A stretch of DNA of 64,000 bases from Bradyrhizobium algeriense (GCF_003062295.1 NZ_PYCN01000010.1:124001-188000), one strand, 5' to 3'. Positions 8,867-18,506 are shown, counted from the first letter of the stretch. The notes: a model not told the origin generated them from the letters alone. Numbers and translations are program-made.

Positions 8867-10465
8867 TCAATTGCTGGACGGCGGATTCCTTAGTTTTTCC
8901 ATCGCCTGTTCGACGGAGAAAGAGCCCGGTCTTTGCCTTGGCGGAAACTGCTGGAAGCTCATGAGATGCTGCCCCACGATCGCCTGAGCGGGGACGAGCA
9001 CAAAGGCATGCTCCACGAACCACCGGACGTAATCGCCGGCTTCATGCTGGGCTCGCTCGAACGGGTCGGATCGGAGGTTAAACAACGACGGCAAACGAAG
9101 TTGAATCATCGGCTGCGCCCACACGTCAAACCCATGGGCCTTCTGTTCCATGAATACCGCCTTCCATTGGTCGTAACGAAGACCGGCAAGGTTGCCGTCG
9201 TCAGTCCAGTAGAAGAATTCGCGGCGCTTGTTGGCGCCCTTGCGGGCGAGGAGGTCGCGCTGGTCGTACCCGTCGAGGTGGACCTTGAAGTTCTTGCCGG
9301 CGGCATCGTAACCCACCAGCAGCTTTGTCTTGACGTCGGGCTCGCCCGCCGCCGCGACCAGCGTCGTCGCCCAATCCTCCGCCGAAAACACGTCGTTGAT
9401 GTCGGTTCGCGCAGGCACCAGCCCGGGCCAGCGCACCATCGCCGGGACGCGATAGCCGCCCTCCCAGTTGGTGTTCTTCTCGCCCTTGAATGGCGTGGTT
9501 CCGCCGTCGGGCCATGAGAATGTCTCGGCGCCGTTATCGGTTGTGTAGATAACGATCGTGTTGTTGGCGATGCCGAGATCGTCGAGTTTTTTCAGTAATT
9601 GCCCGACTTGCCCGTCATGCTCCACCATGCCGTCCGGATAGATACCAAGGCCGGTTTTGCCCTGGGACTCAGGCTTGAGACGAGTCCAGATGTGCATGCG
9701 GCTCGAATTGAACCACACAAAGAAAGGCTTCTTGTCGCGATTGGCGCGGTCGATGAAGTCCACGGAGGCGTTGAGGAATTCCTCGTCGACTGTCTCCATG
9801 CGCTTCTTGGTGAGCGGTCCGGTATCCTCGCACTTTTGTTTGCCCCATGGGCCGAAGCGCGGATCGTCGCCCGGTGTGTCGACGGTGGTCGCGACGCATT
9901 TCATAACGCCACGCGGACCAAACTGCGCCCTGAACGCTGGATTTTTCGGATAGTCCGGATGTTCCGGCTCGTCCTCGGCATTCAAGTGATAGAGGTTGCC
10001 GAAGAACTCGTCGAAACCGTGCACCGTGGGCAGGAATTCGTTGCGGTCGCCGAGATGGTTCTTGCCGAACTGCCCGGTCGCATAGCCCTGCGGCTTGAGC
10101 AGATCAGCAATGGTCGGATCCTTTCCCGACAGGCCTTCCTTCGCCCCGGGAAGGCCTACTTTCAGCAATCCAGTGCGCAACGGACTCTGGCCAGTGATGA
10201 ACGCCGCGCGGCCTGCGGTGCAGGATTGCTGTCCGTAATAGTCGGTGAAGATCGCGCCTTCGTTCGCAATGCGGTCGATGTTGGGGGTGCGGTAGCCCAT
10301 CATGCCGCGATTGTAGCCGCTGATGTTCCAGTAGCCGATGTCATCGCCCATGATGACAAGGATGTTGGGCTTCTGTTGTTGCTGGGCAGAAAGCGGCGTG
10401 ACCAATGCTGCCACCGTTGCAACTGAGGTAACGAGACCCAGGCATGCGCGTTTGAAGATGCTCAT
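8867..10465 (-). CDS. Exported arylsulfatase (type I, formylglycine-dependent)
   Basis: 532 residues with a Sec signal peptide ending at PLSAQ. Type I sulfatases hydrolyse sulfate esters using a formylglycine made from cysteine. The modification motif is intact as CTAGR (Cys82, Arg86), and the calcium-site residues show as MGDDIG near residue 40 and TTDNGAE in the middle. The phosphatase/sulfatase fold continues through GGYRVPAMVRWPG. The length is normal for the family. GAGGAA precedes the ATG at 10465. It sits directly downstream of a second sulfatase and a formylglycine-generating enzyme, so all needed maturation is encoded locally. The natural ester substrate cannot be read from the sequence. 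Confidence 0.93.
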   Translation of the reverse strand: MSIFKRACLGLVTSVATVAALVTPLSAQQQQKPNILVIMGDDIGYWNISGYNRGMMGYRTPNIDRIANEGAIFTDYYGQQSCTAGRAAFITGQSPLRTGLLKVGLPGAKEGLSGKDPTIADLLKPQGYATGQFGKNHLGDRNEFLPTVHGFDEFFGNLYHLNAEDEPEHPDYPKNPAFRAQFGPRGVMKCVATTVDTPGDDPRFGPWGKQKCEDTGPLTKKRMETVDEEFLNASVDFIDRANRDKKPFFVWFNSSRMHIWTRLKPESQGKTGLGIYPDGMVEHDGQVGQLLKKLDDLGIANNTIVIYTTDNGAETFSWPDGGTTPFKGEKNTNWEGGYRVPAMVRWPGLVPARTDINDVFSAEDWATTLVAAAGEPDVKTKLLVGYDAAGKNFKVHLDGYDQRDLLARKGANKRREFFYWTDDGNLAGLRYDQWKAVFMEQKAHGFDVWAQPMIQLRLPSLFNLRSDPFERAQHEAGDYVRWFVEHAFVLVPAQAIVGQHLMSFQQFPPRQRPGSFSVEQAMEKLRNPPSSN

Positions 10466-10597
10466 GATTAAGTTCCTCGTTCTATTTCTGCTGGTTGCAC
10501 CGGATCCGGCGCGCCGCTTCGTTGGTGGTTGCTCGCTGAGCGAGGGAGTGATCGGCGGGCGTCACTGAGGGACGCCCGCCGAGTTAGCGTCGTATTG

Positions 10598-12385
10598 TTA
10601 ATCGCTGCGGCCGGCCGTCTTCATATTCTTAACTTGCTGCATGACCTGTTCCAGGTTGTAGCTGGCCGGGTCCTGCAGCGCCGGGAATTTGATGTAAGTC
10701 TCGAGGTGCATCAGCCACAGCTGTTGCCCGATAGGCAGCAAGTTCCAGTCATAGACATAGGCGGTGGACGGAGAAGCAATCGCCCCGCCCATACCGAACA
10801 GCGTCTTCTGCTGCGAGCCAACGGAGGTCTCGAAGGGATCGCGCTTGATGTTGACGACCTGGGTCCAGGAGTAGGGCTGCACTCCGGAAACGAAGCCCGC
10901 TGGGTTGTCGGACACCATCGCGAAGTACATCTTCCAGTTCTTGTAGCGGACGGCCGACGGCGTTGTGCTGGACCAATACAGGAAATGGTCGCGTGCCGAC
11001 TTCTCTGACCTGCCGCTCAGGTATTCCACCTGGTTGACGCCGTCGAGCGTGGTCTTGACGATGCCGGGATACTGCCCGGCCTCGATCCGTTGCTTCAGTT
11101 CGTTGCCTTTGGGTCCGCCGGCGATCTCGACGAGAGTCGGGACCCAGTCGAGGGCGGCAAACATTTCGTTCTTGACCGTGCCAGGCTTGATGACGCCGGG
11201 CCAGCGGATGACTGCAGGAGCGCGCAAACCGCCCTCCCAGGTGCTCAGCTTGCCACCCTTGAACGGCGTGACGCCGCCGTCCGGGAAGGTGATGGTCTCG
11301 GCGCCGTTGTCGGTGGTGAACACGACGATCGTGTTGTTGAGTTGGCCCATGTCTTCGAGCTTCTTCAGCACCACACCGATGTTGTCATCCATCTGCTTCA
11401 TGCCGGCTTCGTTGACGCCCCAGTCCTTTCCGCCGGGCTCGCCCACCATGGCCAGGTACTTGTCCGACAGCACGGTCGTGATGTGCATGCGCGCCGGATT
11501 GTACCAGACGAAGAACGGCTTGTTGGTCTTCTTCGGGTCGTTACGATCGAGGTAGTCGACGACCTTTGCCGAGATTTCCTCGTCCACGGTCTTCGATCGC
11601 TCGAGGGTCAGCGGTCCCTCGCTCCTGCACATTTGTCTAGCGCCAGTGCCGTCGGATGACGTGCACGCGAGGATCGGACGCGGTGGCGTCAGGCAGACCG
11701 TGGTCTTGGGATCCACCGCGCCGGGAAGCTCGGGCACGCCGGGAATCGGAGTGTTCTTGCATGGCGGCGCGACGGTCTGCTGGGTCGGGGTCTTGTTGAT
11801 GTCGGGGAAGCTCACCCCTTGCATCGCATCGAGGTGATAGAGGTAGCCCCAGTATTCCTGGAAACCATGCGCGGTCGGCAGCGATTCGGTGTGGTCGCCG
11901 AGGTGGTTCTTGCCGAACTCCCCGGTGTTGTAGCCGAGATCGAGCAGGAACCTGGCAATCGTCGGCGTGCCGGTCCGCAGATAGGACGGGCTGCCGGGAA
12001 TTTCCGGCAACGTCATGCCGACGCGAACCGGCTGCATGCCGGTGAAGAAGGCCGTACGCCCAGCCGTGCAGCTCTGCTCGGAGTAATAGTGCGTGAACAT
12101 CGCGCCTTCATTTCCGATGCGATCGATGTTGGGCGTCTCGCCGACCATCAGGCCGCGATGGTAAATGCTCGGCTGGTAGAGGCCGATGTCGTCGCCCATG
12201 ATGAAGAGGATATTGGGTTTCTGCGGCGGCTGCTGCGCGGTTGCCGGTGTGCTGGCCGGCCCGCACAGCGACATCAGCATCGACGCGCCAAGCAGCGAGG
12301 CGCAGGACTGCTTGAGCCCACCCCGTGTCTTGCGTGGCGGCGTTGCAATAAATGGCGGCTTGGCAGCGAATACGGTACTCAACAT
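10598..12385 (-). CDS. Second exported arylsulfatase (type I, formylglycine-dependent)
   Basis: 595 residues, paralogous to the neighbouring sulfatase downstream. It has an extended basic N-terminus, a hydrophobic segment and a likely signal cleavage around PATAQ. CTAGR is intact (Cys106), with MGDDIG near residue 64 and TTDNGAE later. It carries a roughly 60-residue insertion rich in Pro and Cys (APPCKNTPIPG ... TVCLTPPRP ... ILACTSS) that the downstream copy lacks, which may shape substrate specificity. GGGAG lies 9 bases upstream of the ATG at 12385. The FGE gene ends only 17 bases before it, so co-transcription is likely. Confidence 0.92.
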   Translation of the reverse strand: MLSTVFAAKPPFIATPPRKTRGGLKQSCASLLGASMLMSLCGPASTPATAQQPPQKPNILFIMGDDIGLYQPSIYHRGLMVGETPNIDRIGNEGAMFTHYYSEQSCTAGRTAFFTGMQPVRVGMTLPEIPGSPSYLRTGTPTIARFLLDLGYNTGEFGKNHLGDHTESLPTAHGFQEYWGYLYHLDAMQGVSFPDINKTPTQQTVAPPCKNTPIPGVPELPGAVDPKTTVCLTPPRPILACTSSDGTGARQMCRSEGPLTLERSKTVDEEISAKVVDYLDRNDPKKTNKPFFVWYNPARMHITTVLSDKYLAMVGEPGGKDWGVNEAGMKQMDDNIGVVLKKLEDMGQLNNTIVVFTTDNGAETITFPDGGVTPFKGGKLSTWEGGLRAPAVIRWPGVIKPGTVKNEMFAALDWVPTLVEIAGGPKGNELKQRIEAGQYPGIVKTTLDGVNQVEYLSGRSEKSARDHFLYWSSTTPSAVRYKNWKMYFAMVSDNPAGFVSGVQPYSWTQVVNIKRDPFETSVGSQQKTLFGMGGAIASPSTAYVYDWNLLPIGQQLWLMHLETYIKFPALQDPASYNLEQVMQQVKNMKTAGRSD

Positions 12386-12402
12386 AGTTTCGCTCTCCCT
12401 TT

Positions 12403-13404
12403 TTATGATGCGTCAGTGGCTCGTCGCCTGATGCATCGAAAGCCAAGGTGACTGGTGGAAGTATCGACCGGCTCCGCATGGCGCGCTGCCGGCCGGTAGC
12501 GTCGGCAGTAGTTCGGCGCGCACAAATGCGAGCCGCCTTTGATGACCTTTCTTGGAATTTTCACATTGGTCGTTCTGGGGTCGTAACTGTCGGCCTCGCG
12601 GCCGCCGCGCGGGTTCTCCGGAATGCAGCAAGCCTTCGGAGCATCTGCCTGATGCTTTGGCGAATACCAGTCGGCCGTCCATTCCCAGACGTTGCCGATC
12701 ATGTCGTGCAGGCCATACCCGTTCGGCGGGAATGCGGTGACCGGTGAAGTGCGTTCGAATCCATCGGCATTGACATTCTCCCGCGGAAACTCACCCTGCC
12801 AGGTATTGGCCATGTGACGGCCGGCCGGCGTGAATTCGTCGCCCCACGCGAATTCGGCGTCGTCGAGCCCGCCGCGCGCTGCGAATTCCCATTCCGCTTC
12901 GGTTGGCAGATCCTTGCCAGCCCATTTGGCGTAGGCGAGCGCATCGCTGAAGGCCACGTGCACGACCGGATGATCGTCCAGCCCACGGATGTTGCTTCCG
13001 GGTCCGTAGGGATGCCGCCATTGCGCACCCTTGGCGAAGGTCCACCACTGGCTGAAGTCGCGGAGGTTGACCGGATGGTTGGGCGGCAAGAACATCAGCG
13101 AGCCCGCGTAGATCATATGCGGGAGCATTCCCGGATAATCCTTGGGGTCAGGTGTGATTTCGGCGACGGTGATGTGCTTGGTGGCCCTTACGAATTCCCT
13201 GAACTGCCGGTTCGTCACGGGATGGCGGTCCAGCCAGAATCCGCCCACGGTGACGCGGTGCGCCGGCGCTTCTTCGGGATAATGCTTGTCCGATCCCATG
13301 CGGAAAGTGCCACCGGGTATCCAGATCATCCCATCAGGCTGCGAGGAGAAGTCATCAACCGTGACATCAGCCTTAGCCGTGGAGGCAGAGAAGAGCGCCG
13401 TCAT
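12403..13404 (-). CDS. Formylglycine-generating enzyme (sulfatase-modifying factor)
   Basis: Oxidises the CxAxR cysteine of type I sulfatases to formylglycine; copper- and oxygen-dependent in characterised members. About 333 residues from the ATG at 13404, which has a GGGGGTGA stretch immediately before it; an ATG at 13467 in the same frame is an alternative. Visible family signatures: PGGTFRMGSD, HPVTNRQFREFV, LPTEAEWEFAARGG, GNVWEWTADW, and the copper-binding cysteine pair in GGSHLCAPNYCRRYR (Cys295 and Cys300), ending GFRC. This is a true FGE rather than an EgtB/PvdO relative, because both active-site cysteines are present. It heads the minus-strand run directly upstream of two CTAGR sulfatases. 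Confidence 0.92.
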   Translation of the reverse strand: MTALFSASTAKADVTVDDFSSQPDGMIWIPGGTFRMGSDKHYPEEAPAHRVTVGGFWLDRHPVTNRQFREFVRATKHITVAEITPDPKDYPGMLPHMIYAGSLMFLPPNHPVNLRDFSQWWTFAKGAQWRHPYGPGSNIRGLDDHPVVHVAFSDALAYAKWAGKDLPTEAEWEFAARGGLDDAEFAWGDEFTPAGRHMANTWQGEFPRENVNADGFERTSPVTAFPPNGYGLHDMIGNVWEWTADWYSPKHQADAPKACCIPENPRGGREADSYDPRTTNVKIPRKVIKGGSHLCAPNYCRRYRPAARHAEPVDTSTSHLGFRCIRRRATDAS

Positions 13405-13919
13405 GTCACCCCCGGTGATTATCGCGGGATACCGGCCAAGGGCTACTCCCGCGAGCATGGGCGCCATTTCACCCGCGGGGAAACCGGCGATCTTGATCTA
13501 AATCAATGCGTCTAATTGCGACCATTCTTTCAATGCGCAGCCGTATAACGGTGGAGATCTGGCATCCGATCTTCCGTACAATTGCACCAGGTCCTGCTCA
13601 ATCTCGTTATGAACGCGATGCATGCGATGACCCTCAACGCGTGAAGCGTTGCGTAGCCTCTGTACCGGGGCGTCATTCCAGTTTTGTAGCGACCTCTGGC
13701 CGAACAACCACAGGCTTTAGACCTCGATATTGATTTTGCTTGGCTTGGTGCTCGCGCGCTTTTAGCGGACGACGCATCTGCTACGCAGCCTGCGGCCTCT
13801 TCGCGCCGCGCGGCGATACGCCTCGCCAGCGCTCCTATCCATCGAGCTTGCGTCGGTCGCACCGCGCGGCGCGCATGCACGATCATCCGGCCGGTAGCAG
13901 ATCCAGCCCGCACCAAAGA
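13405..13919. other. Gap without convincing genes, upstream of the FGE operon
   Basis: About 515 bases hold the promoter region of the FGE-sulfatase run and the downstream flank of a porin gene. Reading frames of up to ~130 codons exist, but their products are Arg/Ala-rich, without ribosome sites or recognisable motifs, as expected for high-GC non-coding DNA. No repeat or RNA gene was recognised. Confidence 0.5.
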
Positions 13920-13950
13920 AAAACCCCGGGCAGTTGCCTGCCGGGGGGTT
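13920..13950 (-). terminator. Rho-independent terminator of the first porin
   Basis: Read on the minus strand, a GC-rich hairpin (two stem blocks, CCCC/GGGG and GGCAG/CTGCC, with a TTGC loop on the plus strand) is followed by GGTTTTTC. It lies 26 bases beyond the porin stop codon. Confidence 0.85.
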
Positions 13951-13976
13951 CTCCGAGTGCTTCAAGTCTTTCGGGA

Positions 13977-15590
13977 TCAGAAGTTACGCTGAGCACGAAG
14001 CTGTAGCAGATACGTGTTCTGATCCTTGAACTCGTAGAGAGCCGTCGGCTTTGGCGCAGTCGCGGCGAACACGGAACTGCCCGACATCTTCTGGTCCAGA
14101 TGCAACCACTGCACTTCGCCCGAGAACGTCAGGTTCTTGACCGGAGTCCAGCGCGTAAGAAGGCCAAGCTGCGAGACGTTGAAGTCGGGATTACAGGAAT
14201 ATGCGCCGGCGGCATTGCCAACCAACGCCTGGCCTGGGTGGTTGGCCGCGAATGCCGCACAATAGGCGCCCTTGGCCGAGGTTGTTCCCGCACCCCCCAG
14301 GTTGTCGTTCGCTCCACCGTCATATCGTACGCTGGAGTAGGCTCCAAACAGGCTGGTTGACCAGTATGGGTTCCAGTTGTGATTGAACGCACCACGGAAG
14401 CCCCAAGCCGTCGTGAGCTTGATGCCGTCCGTGCCGCCAGCGCCAGGAAGATAGACGCCGTCAGAGGTCGCACCGAGTCCAACGCTCTGATAGGCGGTCC
14501 CGCTGCTGCCGAACATCGCAAAGCTGGGCGAGGATCCGCTGTTACCGAGCACATTCTTGGTGTCGCCCTTTGCATAGGACACATCGAACTTGATGTCGTC
14601 GCCAGCACCGGTCGGGAGGTTCTTGATCTGCAGCGCGGCCATCACCGAACCGCCCCACTTTGATTCGGGGTGGCCGGAGATTTCCGAAAAGTTGTTCGCT
14701 CCGTTAAGCGCTCCACCAGCGGTCAGAGCGTTGTACGAAGCGTTAACTTCATGCAGCGCGCCTGAAATCTGGAACAGACCCCAGGCCTGATCGACGCGGA
14801 TTCTGCCGACAACATCGGGAGCGTGCACGCCGGCATAGGCGTTGGTGCTGCCGACTCCGTTCGCGTTAAGACTCGCGAGTGAAACAACGCCGGCAGCCGA
14901 GGTCGAGGCCAGGTTGAACACATTGGTGCGGTTGAAGGTAGACGGATCGTCCAGGCCGATGCTGGCCGACACGCCATTGCCGAACTCAGCGGTGTACTGA
15001 ATGTTGTTCAGGCCGGTGTCGGTGTTGTTGCCGCCGAGCAGGCTCGCAGTGAGGTTGCCCGGGTAACCGTTCCAGGGGGTCGAGTAGGCCGAAGAAGACT
15101 TACCGAAGGTGAAGCCGGCGAACTGGATGAAGAGATATTCGGTGTTGATCTGCTGCCCTTGGCTCAGGCCTCCGTTTTGGCCGGTAGGTCCCACGTCCCT
15201 GACGCTGCCGCTCGGCGAGGTGAACGACCAATCCAGCTGACCGAAGGTACGGACCACGCCATATTCGGTGGCGGTGCGGGTATCAACGGTGAACGCCATA
15301 CGTGAACGGGAAGCGAAAGAATCGCGATAGCGATTTCCCTGACCCAGATCGCCGTTCCAGGCCGGTGTACCGTGCGGTCCGCCGTTGAATGTTGTGTCGA
15401 CGCGCAGATAGCCGCCCAGCTTGATGCAGGTATCCGTGCCGGGGATGTAGAAGAAACCAGCACCGTACAGCGAGCAGACCCTCACGTACTCGACCGCCTT
15501 TGCCTTGACCGGAAGATCGGCCGCCTGTGCCGTGCCGACGGCGAAAATACCAGCGACCGAGCCAAGGATAAGTTTTTTGAACGTTGTCAC
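13977..15590 (-). CDS. Rhizobiales outer-membrane porin (Porin_2 family)
   Basis: About 537 residues. The GTG at 15590 is chosen because AAGGAG lies 9 bases upstream and it opens with a perfect signal peptide (TTFKKLILGS ... AQA). The mature N-terminus ADLPVKAKAVEYVRVCS and the CIKLGGYLRVD block are diagnostic of the alphaproteobacterial porins (PF02530) that form general diffusion channels. The C-terminus ends in the aromatic QRNF motif needed for barrel insertion. It is a close paralogue of the next porin upstream, with long runs of identity at the N-terminus and in the HPESKWGGSVMAALQIKN segment. It has its own promoter region and terminator. Confidence 0.95.
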   Translation of the reverse strand: MTTFKKLILGSVAGIFAVGTAQAADLPVKAKAVEYVRVCSLYGAGFFYIPGTDTCIKLGGYLRVDTTFNGGPHGTPAWNGDLGQGNRYRDSFASRSRMAFTVDTRTATEYGVVRTFGQLDWSFTSPSGSVRDVGPTGQNGGLSQGQQINTEYLFIQFAGFTFGKSSSAYSTPWNGYPGNLTASLLGGNNTDTGLNNIQYTAEFGNGVSASIGLDDPSTFNRTNVFNLASTSAAGVVSLASLNANGVGSTNAYAGVHAPDVVGRIRVDQAWGLFQISGALHEVNASYNALTAGGALNGANNFSEISGHPESKWGGSVMAALQIKNLPTGAGDDIKFDVSYAKGDTKNVLGNSGSSPSFAMFGSSGTAYQSVGLGATSDGVYLPGAGGTDGIKLTTAWGFRGAFNHNWNPYWSTSLFGAYSSVRYDGGANDNLGGAGTTSAKGAYCAAFAANHPGQALVGNAAGAYSCNPDFNVSQLGLLTRWTPVKNLTFSGEVQWLHLDQKMSGSSVFAATAPKPTALYEFKDQNTYLLQLRAQRNF

Positions 15591-15930
15591 TTTGTTGTTC
15601 TCCTTTTGCGTCTGCAGGCTTTTGGATGCAGCAGCATGTTCATATGGCGGAAGGAATACCGCCAAAATCTGAGTCGGAGCGTGACATGAACGTGAACAGC
15701 TCTGGTTTTCCCGTGGCTGTGGGTCTTGTGCAACACATCAGGGCGTTCGGCGTGAGAATCCAATGCTGATGACGCGGATCACGCTGCGCAACGTCAAGCG
15801 CCGGGGCCCTCCGGTGCCGTGGCCATCGCTCTTCGCTGGCAAAGCCTCGTATTCCGCCCGGCGATCGGAGCGCCGCAACCGGAGCGCACGAATTCAGGGC
15901 CCCGGTGTCCTGGACGCGGTCGCACAACGA
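15591..15930. other. Inter-porin spacer (upstream region of the first porin)
   Basis: About 340 bases between the two porin genes. It must contain the promoter and leader of the downstream porin. AAGGAG sits at its edge. I see no gene, RNA or repeat that I can support. Confidence 0.5.
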
Positions 15931-15960
15931 AAAATCCCCGGCAGTTTCCTGCCGGGGATT
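15931..15960 (-). terminator. Rho-independent terminator of the second porin
   Basis: A perfect 12-base stem (AATCCCCGGCAG / CTGCCGGGGATT) with a TTTC loop. On the minus strand it is followed by a run of T. It lies about 30 bases past the porin stop and closely resembles the terminator at 13920. Confidence 0.92.
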
Positions 15961-15988
15961 CTCCTAGAGAGTTGTCAGACGTTCGAGA

Positions 15989-17530
15989 TCAGAAGTTACG
16001 CTGAGCGCGAATGTTCAAGCTGACCGTATCCTGATCCTTGTACTGGTAGATGGCGGTCGGCTTCGGATTCGCCGGCGTCAGGATCTTGGAACCGGAGAAC
16101 TTCTGGTCGAGGTGGAAATAGAGCACTTCGGCCGAGAACGTCAGGTTCTTGACGGGAGTCCAGCGGGTGACCAGACCAATCTGCGAGAGATTGAAGTCGG
16201 GGTTGCAGCTGAAATCCACTGACTGGGCGCCAGTGTTGCTCGCAGCGTAGGCCGCACAATAGCTGGCCTTCGCCGTGCCATCATAACGAACAGCAGCGTA
16301 GCCGCCGAACAGGCTGGTCGACCAGTATGGATCCCAGTTGTGGTTGAACGCACCACGGAAACCAAAACCTTCGGTCAGATGGATCGACCCGTCACCGCCG
16401 GCAGATACCGGAAGATAGACGCCATCGGTTGCGTTAGCGAAGCCGATGCTCTGGTAAGTGCCAGCGGCGCCGCTGCTGTACTTCTGGAAAGGCCGTACGC
16501 CTGCGCTGGTACCAATGACGTTCTTGATGTCGCCCTTGCCCCAGCTCACATCCATCTTGATGTCGTCGCCGGCACCAGTCGGGATGTTCTTGATCTGCAA
16601 CGCAGCCATCACCGAACCGCCCCACTTGCTCTCGGGGTGGCCAGAGATTTCCGACAGGTTGTTCGCTGCGCCCAACGTCAGGTTGTTGTACGAACCGTTA
16701 ACCTCATGCAGTGCGCCTGAAATCTGGAACAGACCCCAAGCCTGGTCGACACGAATGTTACCGACGATGTCGGGAGTATGCACGCCGGCATAAGCGTTAA
16801 CGCCGGCTCCGTTGGCGTTAAGGGATGCGAGCGAAGCCCCGCCCGTAGCCAAGTTGTAGACGCTGGTGCGGTTGAACGCGAGCGGGTCATCCAGACCGAT
16901 GGTGCCCGACACGCCGTTGCCGAATTGCGCGGTGTACTGGATGTTGTTCGTGCCGGTAACGGTGTCATGACCGCCAACCAGGAACGAGGTGTTGTTGCCT
17001 GGATAACCATGCCAGGGCGTCGCATAGGCCGAAGCCGAACGACCGAAGGTGAATCCAGCGAACTGGATGAACAGCATTTCCGTCGCGATCTGCTGGCCGT
17101 TGTTCAGGCCGCCGGCCTGGCCTGCAAATCCAACTTCTCTGACGCTGCCGCTCGGCGAGGCGAACGACCAGTCGAGCTGACCGAAGGTGCGAACCACGCC
17201 GTATTCAGTGGCGGTGCGGGTATCGACCGTCAGCGCCATACGGGAACGGGAAGCGAAGTAATCGCGATAGCGATTGCCTTGACCCTGATCGCCAGCCCAA
17301 GCCGGCTCATCGTACGGCGAACCGTTGAACGTGGTGTCAACGCGCAGGTAACCACCCAGCTTGATGCAGGTGTCGGTGCCCGGGATATAGAAGAAACCGG
17401 CACCATACAGGGAGCAGATCCTCACGTACTCGACCGCTTTGGCCTTTACGGGAAGGTCAGCCGCCTGCGCTCCACTCATAGCGAGAAGACCCGCCGCTGA
17501 GCAGAGCATAAAGCCCTTAACCATCTTCAT
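15989..17530 (-). CDS. Rhizobiales outer-membrane porin (Porin_2 family), paralogue
   Basis: 513 residues. Start ATG at 17530 with GGAGG seven bases upstream; signal peptide MKMVKGFMLCSAAG ... AQA; mature ADLPVKAKAVEYVRICS. It shares the CIKLGGYLRVD, SGHPESKWGGSV and C-terminal IRAQRNF blocks with the porin just downstream, and differs mainly in loop regions. The two genes are in tandem on the same strand with separate terminators, so each is probably transcribed alone. The expected function is a trimeric general diffusion channel in the outer membrane. The differing loops would alter surface exposure and selectivity. Confidence 0.95.
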   Translation of the reverse strand: MKMVKGFMLCSAAGLLAMSGAQAADLPVKAKAVEYVRICSLYGAGFFYIPGTDTCIKLGGYLRVDTTFNGSPYDEPAWAGDQGQGNRYRDYFASRSRMALTVDTRTATEYGVVRTFGQLDWSFASPSGSVREVGFAGQAGGLNNGQQIATEMLFIQFAGFTFGRSASAYATPWHGYPGNNTSFLVGGHDTVTGTNNIQYTAQFGNGVSGTIGLDDPLAFNRTSVYNLATGGASLASLNANGAGVNAYAGVHTPDIVGNIRVDQAWGLFQISGALHEVNGSYNNLTLGAANNLSEISGHPESKWGGSVMAALQIKNIPTGAGDDIKMDVSWGKGDIKNVIGTSAGVRPFQKYSSGAAGTYQSIGFANATDGVYLPVSAGGDGSIHLTEGFGFRGAFNHNWDPYWSTSLFGGYAAVRYDGTAKASYCAAYAASNTGAQSVDFSCNPDFNLSQIGLVTRWTPVKNLTFSAEVLYFHLDQKFSGSKILTPANPKPTAIYQYKDQDTVSLNIRAQRNF

Positions 17531-18506
17531 GTTAAACCTCCAAGTTGCTCTGTAGGGAAGGTTCCGGATCCGCTGGGTGTAAACACCCTAAGGTTGGTTC
17601 CCTTGTCCCCTGAAACCCGCTTAGTCGCTTCGCGCCTTCGGACACTCCCGCATGAACGCGAGGGACTTAAGCGAACCACCTAAAACGGGACGACCTCGGG
17701 ATGCCCCCCTCCGTCGCTCGATCACAATTACCGAGGACTTCTGCACACGCAACAAAGGAACCGCTTCGAACGGCCCGGCCCCGCCCCTTTTCCAAAGGGT
17801 GTTGCTCAAATAACACGCGTTCGTGATCGAGGTTTCTCTTGCAAGATGCTGTTTCTATTCGGTGTTTTCGAATAGTTCCAATTGACGCCACGACTGTCGG
17901 TGTGGGCACTGCAACAGGCGGCTCGTGCCCGCCAGCGTGCCTCTCTCGCATCGAATCGAAGACGAGGCTGCCGAATCCGCAGCGGGCGATTTCGCACCCA
18001 ATATAGAGACAACGGACGAGGCTCATCGCATGCGGGCCCAGGCCGCCACGCGCGTCTCACGGTCGACGGGCCCTCAACTGGGGCAAAAAGCGGCGGAAGG
18101 CGATGGAAGCCTCGATATTTCTCGGGATCGGAAGGCATTTATAGAGTGCGGCAAAACCCGGCGCTTGCGCGCGGCGATCTGGAACCGGGATTTGCGTGGA
18201 ATCGAATCGGTCCGCCGGCGATATCGAATCAATTTCACGCGATTTCGACGCGGCGCGTGAGGCAAACAGACTGCGAAAACTCCCTGCAAGGGCCAGATCC
18301 CGCGTCGCGCACGCCGTACCGATAGCTGAGCCATCTGCGTGTCCCCGAGACCCACAGAGCCCGGAAACATGCGCCTAAACGCGCGATACGGGATATCGGC
18401 CGTTCGTGAGGAATGGGCGCGAAGCGCCGGCGCCTCTAAATGGCCTCGGCGTAATCTGAATCTGCCGCTTGCGGCTGGCCCTCGCCTCAGGCATATCCGC
18501 GCTGAT
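17531..18506. other. Long gene-free stretch between porin and tRNA-Ser
   Basis: Nearly 1 kb without a convincing coding gene. The left end is the porin promoter and leader. Reading frames of 60-150 codons exist on both strands but lack ribosome sites, have Arg-rich products and match nothing I recognise. Such a long leader could hold a regulatory RNA, but no defined structure was identified. Confidence 0.5.

Noticed and set aside
13530-13916. 128-codon minus-strand frame upstream of the FGE gene
   Set aside because: Arg/Ala-rich product without ribosome site or recognisable motif.
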